A DNA stretch of 41,759 nt from Actinomycetes bacterium (GTDB taxonomy: Bacteria; Actinomycetota; Actinomycetes; Propionibacteriales; Nocardioidaceae): the NCBI GenBank assembly GCA_030432975.1, contig JAUILS010000004.1, positions 1 through 41,759 of the forward strand, written 5' to 3'. Below the pieces are notes generated by a model that saw only the letters and a list, made by a program, of their open reading frames with translations, was not told the origin of the DNA and did no database searches. Positions 1-6,209 of this stretch are shown one piece after another. Position 1 is the first letter of the stretch. Each line of letters opens with the position of its first letter. A program made the position numbers and the translations under genes.

Positions 1-306
1 CGGGCCATCGAGCAGGCCGCGCAGAAGGAGGGGATCGCCGTCGCCGACATCGACCTGTTCGAGCTCAACGAGGCGTTCGCCGCGGTCGGCATCGAGTCCG
101 CCCGCCAGCTGGGCGTCGACGAGGACCAGGTCAACGTCAACGGCGGCGCGATCGCGCTGGGCCACCCCGTCGGCATGTCCGGCGCCCGCATCGTCCTCCA
201 CCTCGCCCTGGAGCTGCAGCGGCGCGGCGGCGGCGTGGGCGCGGCGGCGCTGTGCGGCGGTGGCGGCCAGGGCGACGCCCTGATCGTCCGCGTCCCCGCC
301 TCCTGA
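1..306 (+). CDS. Thiolase (acetyl-CoA acetyltransferase), C-terminal part
   Basis: Frame 1 is open from the window edge to a TGA at 304-306. The product is the C-terminal ~100 residues of a thiolase, the enzyme that condenses two acetyl-CoA or cleaves 3-ketoacyl-CoA. Seen: the family signatures [20 protein letters not shown] (active-site His in the GHP motif) and the terminal CGGGGQG, which carries the second catalytic Cys. The N-terminal half with the acylated Cys lies outside the window. meaB follows 29 bp downstream on the same strand, so the two are probably cotranscribed. Thiolase beside meaB fits acyl-CoA/propionyl-CoA metabolism. Substrate chain length cannot be told from this fragment. 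Confidence 0.93.
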   Translation, partial: RAIEQAAQKEGIAVADIDLFELNEAFAAVGIESARQLGVDEDQVNVNGGAIALGHPVGMSGARIVLHLALELQRRGGGVGAAALCGGGGQGDALIVRVPAS

Positions 307-335
307 CCCGGCCGACCCGCCACCCGGGCGCCTCG

Positions 336-1301
336 GTGTCACGATCCGCGCCGGTCGCCGACCTGGTGGCGCGGGCGCGTGCCGGCGAGCCCCGCGCGGT
401 GGCCCGGCTGATCTCGTGGGTCGAGGACGAGGCGCCCGCGCTGCGCGAGGTGATGGCGGCCCTGGCCGCCGACACGGGCCGCGCCCACGTGGTGGGCGTG
501 ACCGGCCCGCCGGGCGTCGGCAAGTCCACGACCACCTCGGCGCTGGTGGCAGCGCTGCGGCGGGCGGGCCGCCGGGTGGGGGTGCTCGCCGTCGACCCGT
601 CCTCGCCGTTCTCCGGCGGCGCGCTGCTGGGCGACCGGGTGCGGATGGGTGAGCACGCCGTCGACGCGGGCGTCTTCATCCGCTCGATGGCCTCCCGCGG
701 GCACCTCGGGGGCCTCGCCTGGAGCACGCCCCAGGCCCTCCGGGTGCTCGACGCGGCGGGCTTCGACGTCGTCGTCGTCGAGACCGTGGGCGTCGGGCAG
801 AGCGAGGTCGAGGTGGCCGCGCTGGCCGACACCACGCTCGTGCTGCTCGCCCCCGGCATGGGCGACGGCATCCAGGCCGCCAAGGCCGGGGTCCTCGAGA
901 TCGGCGACCTCTACGTCGTCAACAAGGCCGACCGCGACGGCGCCGACCAGCTGCGCCGCGAGCTGCGCGGGATGCTGGCGCTGGTCGACCGGCCGGCAGG
1001 CGGCTGGGTGCCGCCGATCGTGGCCACGGTGGCCTCGCAGGGCGAGGGGATCGACGATCTGCTCGCCGCCGTGGACGCCCATCGGTCGTGGCTGGCCGAC
1101 AGCGGAGAGCTCGCGCGCCGGCGTACCCGCCGGGCGGCGGCCGAGGTCGAGGCGCTCGCGCTGGCCGCGCTGCGGAGCCGCTGGGGCGGGGTCGGCGGCG
1201 ACGGGAGGGTCGACGAGCTGGCCGCGGAGGTGGCCGCCGGCACCCTCGACCCGTACGCCGCGGCGGACCGGCTGGTGGCCGAGCCGCCGAGGCCCGGCTG
1301 A
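336..1301 (+). CDS. meaB: Methylmalonyl-CoA mutase-associated GTPase MeaB
   Basis: G3E-family P-loop GTPase of 321 residues that gates cofactor loading and protects adenosylcobalamin-dependent methylmalonyl-CoA mutase. Seen: Walker A GPPGVGKST (about residues 57-65), the DPSSPFSGGALLGDR segment, VETVGVGQSE as the Walker B/switch region, and the guanine-specificity motif NKAD (196-199), followed by a C-terminal helical dimerisation arm. The ORF track starts at 252, inside the thiolase gene. The GTG at 336 is the first in-frame start after the thiolase stop and gives a normal-length N-terminus. No mutase subunits lie in the window; they may be upstream or elsewhere. Confidence 0.93.
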   Translation: MSRSAPVADLVARARAGEPRAVARLISWVEDEAPALREVMAALAADTGRAHVVGVTGPPGVGKSTTTSALVAALRRAGRRVGVLAVDPSSPFSGGALLGDRVRMGEHAVDAGVFIRSMASRGHLGGLAWSTPQALRVLDAAGFDVVVVETVGVGQSEVEVAALADTTLVLLAPGMGDGIQAAKAGVLEIGDLYVVNKADRDGADQLRRELRGMLALVDRPAGGWVPPIVATVASQGEGIDDLLAAVDAHRSWLADSGELARRRTRRAAAEVEALALAALRSRWGGVGGDGRVDELAAEVAAGTLDPYAAADRLVAEPPRPG

Positions 1302-1359
1302 GCCCTGCTGAGCGCGCCTCACCCACTCGCGGGCGGCTTGCTGCTAGGAAGGTGCCGTC

Positions 1360-1395
1360 ATGTCGACGACGTCTGCCCGGGAGCTCCCACGATGA
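1360..1395 (+). CDS. 11-codon leader mini-ORF upstream of small membrane protein
   Basis: ATG at 1360 opens an 11-residue frame (MSTTSARELPR) ending in TGA at 1393-1395. That TGA overlaps the ATG of the next gene at 1392 (ATGA). AGGAAGG, a good Shine-Dalgarno, lies about 8 nt upstream. The geometry suggests translational coupling to the 56-residue membrane protein. It could equally be a fortuitous short ORF; nothing in the peptide is recognisable. Confidence 0.35.
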   Translation: MSTTSARELPR

Positions 1396-1562
1396 ACGCG
1401 AAGAAGCTGTTCCTCATCGTGGTCGTCGTGTTCGTGGGCTTCTGGATGTTCACCGACCCCAACGGCCTCGCCGACGCCGCGAGGGCCGGTGTCGGCCAGG
1501 TGTGGAGCCTCGCGACCCAGCTGTTCGGCGCCGTCATCGACTTCATCGCCGCCCTCACCTGA
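1392..1562 (+). CDS. Small single-pass membrane protein (56 aa)
   Basis: The product begins MNAKKLFLIVVVVFVGFW: a positively charged N-terminus followed directly by a strong hydrophobic segment (about residues 5-20), then an amphipathic C-terminal stretch. The start at 1392 is preferred over the track's 1338 because it puts the lysines next to the membrane segment and has GGGAG about 8 nt upstream. A PH-domain gene follows after 13 nt, so both probably share a transcript and may act together at the membrane. I do not recognise a characterised family; function unknown. Confidence 0.72.
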   Translation: MNAKKLFLIVVVVFVGFWMFTDPNGLADAARAGVGQVWSLATQLFGAVIDFIAALT

Positions 1563-1575
1563 GGCCCGCGCCGCG

Positions 1576-2097
1576 ATGAGCCTGCTCGCCAGACTCGAGC
1601 CCGACATCGGCAAGCACCTGCTGCGCGACGAGGGCGAGGTCGTCGTCGACGTGATCACGAAGCACTGGGTGGCCTACTGGCGGCCGCTGGTCGGGACGGT
1701 CGCCGGGGTGGCGCTCCTGGCGCTGATCCCGTTCGCGACCCTCGACCTGGCCTGGGTGCCCATCCTGCTGTCGGGTGTCGTGTTCGGGCACGCGGTGTGG
1801 CGGGCGCTGCAGGTCAAGGTGGACCGGTTCGTCGTCACCAACATGCGGGTCTTCCGGATCCACGGGGTCCTCAACCGCAAGATGGCCACCGTGCCCCTGG
1901 TGCGGATCCTCGACATCACCGTGGCCAAGCCGCTGACCGGGCGGGTGCTGGGCTACGGCCACTTCGTGTTCGAGTCCGCCGCGCAGGAGCAGGGCCTGCG
2001 CGAGATCCGCTTCGTCGGCCGGCCCGACGACCGCGACCTGGAGATCCAGCGGATGCTGCAGCGCTCGGGCCTGCGCGGCCCGCGGCTGGTCAACTGA
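1576..2097 (+). CDS. PH domain-containing membrane protein (bPH2/DUF304 type)
   Basis: 173 residues. Two closely spaced hydrophobic segments (about 35-75: WRPLVGTVAGVALLALIPFA and LAWVPILLSGVVFG) are followed by a soluble C-terminal bacterial PH-like domain. That domain carries the typical pattern VDRFVVTNMRVFRIHGVLNRK, then VPLVRILDITV and GYGHFVFESAAQ. Proteins of this type are membrane-anchored with the PH-like domain on the cytoplasmic face; no enzymatic role is established. The start ATG at 1576 is chosen because the track start at 1489 overlaps the upstream gene. Cotranscribed with the 56-aa membrane protein. Confidence 0.85.
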   Translation: MSLLARLEPDIGKHLLRDEGEVVVDVITKHWVAYWRPLVGTVAGVALLALIPFATLDLAWVPILLSGVVFGHAVWRALQVKVDRFVVTNMRVFRIHGVLNRKMATVPLVRILDITVAKPLTGRVLGYGHFVFESAAQEQGLREIRFVGRPDDRDLEIQRMLQRSGLRGPRLVN

Positions 2098-2133
2098 CCG
2101 GCTCACCTGCCCCGCTCACCTCGCCGGGCCCGG

Positions 2134-2901
2134 TCAGCGCCGGGTGAGCCCGACCGGGAGCGTCTGCCCGCTCAGCCCGCCCGAGGCGCTGCTGGCGAGG
2201 AAGAGGGACAGGTCGAGCACCTGCTGCTCGACGAGCGTGCGGGCGCCGGTGGTGCGGGTGAGCAGCGGACCGTCCTGATGCCCTGCGGAGGCTGCCGGGG
2301 GGCTCAGCTCGCCGCGCTGCTCGGGCACCGCGAGCGGCGCGGTCACCGTGTTGACCCGGACGCCCAACCGGCCCCAGGTGCTGCCGAAGCGCTGCGTGGT
2401 CCGCTCCAGCTCGACGTCGGGGCTCGGCGCCGAGGCGGGGGGCGCGGGCCCGCCGGCCGCGAGGGCGAACCAGCCGCGGGTGGCCGGCAGGTTGACGATG
2501 CTGCCGCCGCCGGACATCTCGCTGGCCGCCATCCGGAGCCGGAGCCGCGTGGCCAGCTGGAACGGGCCGACGAGCGTCAGCCGGGCCGCCTGCGCGAGGA
2601 ACTCCCGCTCGGCGTCGTCGGCGGCCGTGCTGATCCGTGGCGCCGCCGCGTTGACCAGCACGTCGAGCGGACCCAGCCGCTCCGCGAGGTCGGCGATCTC
2701 GTCGCCGTCGGTGAGGTCGACCTGGTGGTAGCCGAACCGTGCGACGCTCGGGTCGTAGTAGGACACCAGCGAGGACGTGCCGGTCACGGCGACCTCCGCG
2801 CCCGCGTCGGCGAGCGCGTGTGCCACGAGCAGCCCGACGCCGCGCGTGCCCCCGGTGACGAGGGCCCGACGACCGGAGAAGTCGTAGCTGGCTAGGCCCA
2901 C
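2134..2901 (-). CDS. SDR-family protein lacking the YxxxK active site
   Basis: 255 residues with a Rossmann fold. Seen: TGGTRGVG cofactor-binding loop near residue 17, then VLVNAAAPRIS (NAAA in place of NNAG), GGGSIVNLPATRGW at the catalytic Ser strand, and LGVRVNTVTAPLA. At the place where SDRs carry YxxxK the sequence reads GGPAPPASAPSPDVEL, so neither Tyr nor Lys is present although spacing to RVN is normal. The nucleotide-binding half is intact, but classical dehydrogenase activity is unlikely. GTG start at 2901 with GAGGAG about 7 nt upstream. Convergent with the PH-domain gene, divergent from the CoA-transferase gene. It may be a binding or scaffold protein, or a decayed enzyme. Confidence 0.82.
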   Translation of the reverse strand: MGLASYDFSGRRALVTGGTRGVGLLVAHALADAGAEVAVTGTSSLVSYYDPSVARFGYHQVDLTDGDEIADLAERLGPLDVLVNAAAPRISTAADDAEREFLAQAARLTLVGPFQLATRLRLRMAASEMSGGGSIVNLPATRGWFALAAGGPAPPASAPSPDVELERTTQRFGSTWGRLGVRVNTVTAPLAVPEQRGELSPPAASAGHQDGPLLTRTTGARTLVEQQVLDLSLFLASSASGGLSGQTLPVGLTRR

Positions 2902-3036
2902 CGCTCTCCTCGTCGTCTGGTCGTTGCGTCCATGATGCCCGCCTCGACAAGCCCGGCGGCCCGCGTCTCAACGTAGGGGAAACCGCACCGTCCCGGCCAC
3001 CCGGGACCCCGGCTGGCACGGGTCGGACGGGACTGG

Positions 3037-3042
3037 TGGAAT
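3037..3042 (+). promoter_or_regulatory. Leaderless-type -10 (TGGAAT) for the CoA-transferase gene
   Basis: TGGAAT ends 6 nt before the GTG start at 3049, placing the expected transcription start at the start codon. No Shine-Dalgarno is seen. Same geometry as many other genes in this window. Confidence 0.5.
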
Positions 3043-3048
3043 GGGGTC

Positions 3049-4260
3049 GTGAACCTGTCAGCGATCCTGGCCGACCTCCCCGAGAACCCCCGCGTCGTCG
3101 CGACCGGCAACCACGTCACCCCCTGGCACACCCTGGGTCTGGTCGACGCCGCGCTGCCGGCGTACCGCCTGTGGGTGCTCAACGGCCAGCGCGGGCTGCC
3201 CGACCGCGACGGGGTGACCCTCGAGACGTCGTTCGTGGGCCCGGCCCAGCGCCGGTCGCCCCGGCTGTCCTACGTGCCCTGCCGGCTGTCGCTGGTGCCG
3301 CTGACGTTCCAGGGCCCGCTGCCGCCCGACCTGGTGCTGCTGCACACGACGCGTCCCGAGGGCGGCAAGGTCTCGCTCGGCACCGAGGTCAACGTGCTGC
3401 CGGCCGCGGTGGAGGCGGTCCGCCGGCGCGGCGGCAAGGTCGTCGCGCAGGTCAACGCCCACATGCCGTGGACGTACGGCGACGCGGAGCTGCCGGTCTC
3501 GGAGATCGACGTGATGGTCGAGGCCGACGAGGAGCTCCCCACCGCCCCGGTCACGGCGATCGACGACGACTCGGCACAGATCGGCGCGCTGGTGGCCGCC
3601 CGGGTCCCCGACGGGGCGACCCTCCAGGCCGGCATCGGTGCCGTGCCCGACGCGGCGCTGCGCGGGCTCACCACGCGGTCCGGGCTGCGGGTCTGGACCG
3701 AGATGTTCTCCGACAGCATCCTGGCCCTCGAGCGGGCCGGCGCCCTGGACCGCGCGGTCCCCATCACGGCGTCGTTCCTGTTCGGGTCCCCCGAGCTGAT
3801 GGAGTGGGTCGACCGCAACGAGCGCATCCACATGGTGCGCACCGAGGTGACCAACGACCCCGCGCTGATCGCCCGCAACCCGTCGATGGTCTCCGTCAAC
3901 ACCGCGCTGCAGGTCGACCTCTTCGGCCAGGCCAACGCGTCGCGGATCGACGCCCGGATCTTCTCGGGCTTCGGCGGTCAGACCGACTTCATCGTCGGCG
4001 CGCTGCACAGCCACGGCGGCCAGGCGATGATCGCGCTGCGCTCGTGGCACCCGAAGGCCGACTGCTCCACCATCGTCCCGCTCGTCGACGAGCCGGTGAC
4101 GTCGTTCCAGATGAGCGCGATCGTCACCGAGCAGGGGGCCGCGCAGGTGTTCGGCAGCGACCAGAAGACCCAGGCCCGGCAGCTGATCGAGCACTGCGCG
4201 CACCCCGACGTGCGCGAGGAGCTCTACGAGGAGGCCGTCGCCCTGGGGCTGGCGCCCTAG
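3049..4260 (+). CDS. Acetyl-CoA hydrolase/CoA-transferase family protein
   Basis: 403 residues matching the acetyl-CoA hydrolase/transferase family (4-hydroxybutyrate CoA-transferase-like, two-domain). Seen: GGKVSLGTEVN in the N-terminal domain; GIGAVPDAALRGL; the segment RVWTEMFSDS, whose Glu (about residue 218) is my candidate catalytic glutamate; and the CoA-site loop GFGGQTDFIVGA with the conserved late segment TSFQMSAIVTEQGAA. The enzyme moves CoA between short-chain acids or hydrolyses acetyl-CoA; the acceptor cannot be deduced. GTG start; the promoter hexamer abuts it. Stands alone on the plus strand, divergent from the SDR-like gene. Confidence 0.88.
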   Translation: MNLSAILADLPENPRVVATGNHVTPWHTLGLVDAALPAYRLWVLNGQRGLPDRDGVTLETSFVGPAQRRSPRLSYVPCRLSLVPLTFQGPLPPDLVLLHTTRPEGGKVSLGTEVNVLPAAVEAVRRRGGKVVAQVNAHMPWTYGDAELPVSEIDVMVEADEELPTAPVTAIDDDSAQIGALVAARVPDGATLQAGIGAVPDAALRGLTTRSGLRVWTEMFSDSILALERAGALDRAVPITASFLFGSPELMEWVDRNERIHMVRTEVTNDPALIARNPSMVSVNTALQVDLFGQANASRIDARIFSGFGGQTDFIVGALHSHGGQAMIALRSWHPKADCSTIVPLVDEPVTSFQMSAIVTEQGAAQVFGSDQKTQARQLIEHCAHPDVREELYEEAVALGLAP

Positions 4261-4278
4261 CCCCCACCCGCCGCCACC

Positions 4279-4284
4279 TAGGAT
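4279..4284 (+). promoter_or_regulatory. Leaderless-type -10 (TAGGAT) for ybbN-like gene
   Basis: TAGGAT lies 7 nt upstream of the ATG at 4292. Its AGGA could instead act as a Shine-Dalgarno for the same ATG. Either reading favours 4292 over the in-frame ATG at 4283, which overlaps the hexamer. Confidence 0.5.
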
Positions 4285-4291
4285 GGCGCGC

Positions 4292-5239
4292 ATGACGCAG
4301 CAGCCGTTCAGCCGTCCGGGCGCCGTGGACCTCTCAGGTCTCAGCGGCGGTCCCGCCGCCCCCGGAGCCGGTGCCGGAGGTGCCGCCGGAGGGGCCCCCG
4401 GCGGGATCGCCGGCGGGTCGGCGTACGCCGTGCCGATCGACGAGCAGAACCTCCAGACGGTGCTCGAGTCCTCGATGACCGCACCGGTCCTGCTGGTGTT
4501 CTTCTCCCGCTCTCGGATGCCCGAGTCCGGCCAGCTGGCCGACGACGTCGAGACGCTGTCGAGGGAGTTCGAGGGGCGCTTCCTCGCCGGGCTGGTCGAC
4601 ATCGACGCGACGCCGCAGATCGCGCAGGCGATGCAGATCCCCAGCGTGCCGCTGGTCGTGGTCGTGCTCGACGGGCGCCCGATGCCGCTGCTGCAGTCGG
4701 TGGTGCCGATCGAGGAGCTCCGGGACGCGCTCACCCAGGTGCTCCAGCAGCTCACCGCCCAGGGCGTGACCGGCCGGCACACCCCGCGAGCCACCGCTGC
4801 CCCCGACGCTGAGGGCGAGGAGGGGCCCGACCCGCGCTACGCGCCGGCGTACGACGCGCTCCAGGCGGGCGACGTCGACACCGCGATCGCCGAGTTCCAG
4901 AAGCTCGTCGACGCCAACCCGGCCGACACCGAGGCAGCCTCCGGGCTGGCCATGGCCGCCATCCTGCGCCGGACCCAGGGGGTCGACCTGAACGCCGCGC
5001 GCGCGGCCGCCGCCGCGGCCCCCGACGACGTCGACGCCCAGACGATGGTCGCCGACCTCGACATGCTGGGCGGCCACGTCGAGGACGCCTTCGGGCGGCT
5101 CGTCGAGCTGGTCCGCCGCACCGCCGGCGACGACCGCGACCGGGTGCGCCAGCACCTGCTCGACCTCTTCGCGGCCGTGGGCAACGACGACCCGCGCGTC
5201 CTGCGGGGTCGCCAGAACCTCGCCTCCGCGCTGTTCTGA
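4292..5239 (+). CDS. Thioredoxin-TPR protein, YbbN/CnoX-like
   Basis: 315 residues. A Gly/Ala/Pro-rich N-terminus (to ~40) precedes a thioredoxin fold (about 45-150: VLLVFFSRSRMPESGQLADD, DIDATPQIAQAMQIPSVPLVVVVLDGRP) and a C-terminal TPR region (YDALQAGDVDTAIAEFQKLV, NPADTEAASGLA). The CxxC redox site is replaced by SRSRMP, so it cannot act as a dithiol reductase. That is common in actinobacterial members, annotated as tetratricopeptide co-chaperones. Start at 4292 chosen over 4283 from the promoter/SD position. The downstream EamA transporter starts 22 nt later and may be cotranscribed. Confidence 0.87.
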   Translation: MTQQPFSRPGAVDLSGLSGGPAAPGAGAGGAAGGAPGGIAGGSAYAVPIDEQNLQTVLESSMTAPVLLVFFSRSRMPESGQLADDVETLSREFEGRFLAGLVDIDATPQIAQAMQIPSVPLVVVVLDGRPMPLLQSVVPIEELRDALTQVLQQLTAQGVTGRHTPRATAAPDAEGEEGPDPRYAPAYDALQAGDVDTAIAEFQKLVDANPADTEAASGLAMAAILRRTQGVDLNAARAAAAAAPDDVDAQTMVADLDMLGGHVEDAFGRLVELVRRTAGDDRDRVRQHLLDLFAAVGNDDPRVLRGRQNLASALF

Positions 5240-5261
5240 ACGCCGTGCCTGCGAGCGCGCC

Positions 5262-6209
5262 GTGACCCCCCGTGACCGCGCCGCTCTCGTGCTGGTGACG
5301 CTGATCTGGGGGCTGAACTTCGTCGTCATCGACTGGGGGATGGCCGGGGTGCCGCCGCTGGTCTTCGCGGCGCTGCGGTTCACGCTGGTGATGGTGCCGG
5401 TGCTGTGGCTGCCCCGCCCCGCGGTGCCGTTCCGCTACGTCGCCGCCGTCGGCGTGTTCATGTCGCTGGGTCAGTTCGGGCTGCTCTACGTCTCCCTCGA
5501 CCTCGGCATGCCGCCCGGCTTGGCCTCGCTGGTGCTGCAGGCCCAGGTGGTCTTCACCGTGGCGGTCGCCGCCGTGGCGCTGGGGGAGCGGCCGCTGCCG
5601 TGGCAGCTGGCGGGCATCGTGGTGGGCAGCGCGGGGCTGGTGCTGATCGGCTGGACCCGCACCGAGGGTGGCCTCGGTCTCGCCGCGCTCGCGACGTGCG
5701 TGCTCGCGGCGCTCTCGTGGGCGATCGGCAACGTCGTCGCACGCGCCGCCGGGGTGCGCGCCGGGTTGTCGCTCACGGTCTGGTCGGCCGTGGTCGTGCC
5801 CGTCCCGCTGTTCGCGCTGGCGCTCCTGGTCGACGGCCCGGCAGCCGTGGTCGACGCCCTGGCCGGCCTCGGCCCACGCGCGGCCCTCTCGACGGCGTAC
5901 ACCGTGGTGCTGGCGTCGTTCGTGGGCTACGGCATCTTCACCACGATGCTCGCGAGGTACCCCTCCGCCGTCGTCGTGCCGTGGATCCTGCTGGTGCCCG
6001 TCTTCGGCATGTCGTCGGCGTGGCTGCTCCAGGGGGAGCGGCCCGATCCCGCCGAGCTGGTCGGCGGGGCGGTGCTGCTCGCCGGCGTCCTGCTGGCCGC
6101 CGGCATCCGGCGGCCCGGACACCGGCCGCCCGCTGCGGCTCAGCCGATGGCCGACCGCCCCGCCTCGAGCCGCGCGACCGGCACGCGGAACGGGGAGCAG
6201 GAGACGTAG
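5262..6209 (+). CDS. EamA/DMT-superfamily transporter
   Basis: 315 residues, about ten hydrophobic helices in two EamA repeats. Seen: LVTLIWGLNFVVIDWGM at the N-terminus, LGERPLPWQLAGIVVGSAGLVLIGW closing the first repeat, and GERPDPAELVGGAVLLAGVLLA closing the second. The family exports small metabolites such as amino acids; substrate unknown. GTG start 22 nt after the ybbN-like gene without an obvious SD. The hydrophilic C-terminal tail after AAGIRRPG is read through the antisense of the ppdK 3' end (70-bp convergent overlap), so it is probably an extension created by loss of an earlier stop. Confidence 0.87.
   Translation: MTPRDRAALVLVTLIWGLNFVVIDWGMAGVPPLVFAALRFTLVMVPVLWLPRPAVPFRYVAAVGVFMSLGQFGLLYVSLDLGMPPGLASLVLQAQVVFTVAVAAVALGERPLPWQLAGIVVGSAGLVLIGWTRTEGGLGLAALATCVLAALSWAIGNVVARAAGVRAGLSLTVWSAVVVPVPLFALALLVDGPAAVVDALAGLGPRAALSTAYTVVLASFVGYGIFTTMLARYPSAVVVPWILLVPVFGMSSAWLLQGERPDPAELVGGAVLLAGVLLAAGIRRPGHRPPAAAQPMADRPASSRATGTRNGEQET

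Noticed and set aside
1-251. Upstream extension of meaB from 252
   Set aside because: Overlaps the conserved thiolase C-terminus and encodes an Arg/Pro-rich stretch not seen in MeaB.
339-1322. 327-aa minus-strand ORF opposite meaB
   Set aside because: Shadow of meaB; low-complexity translation and no start signals.
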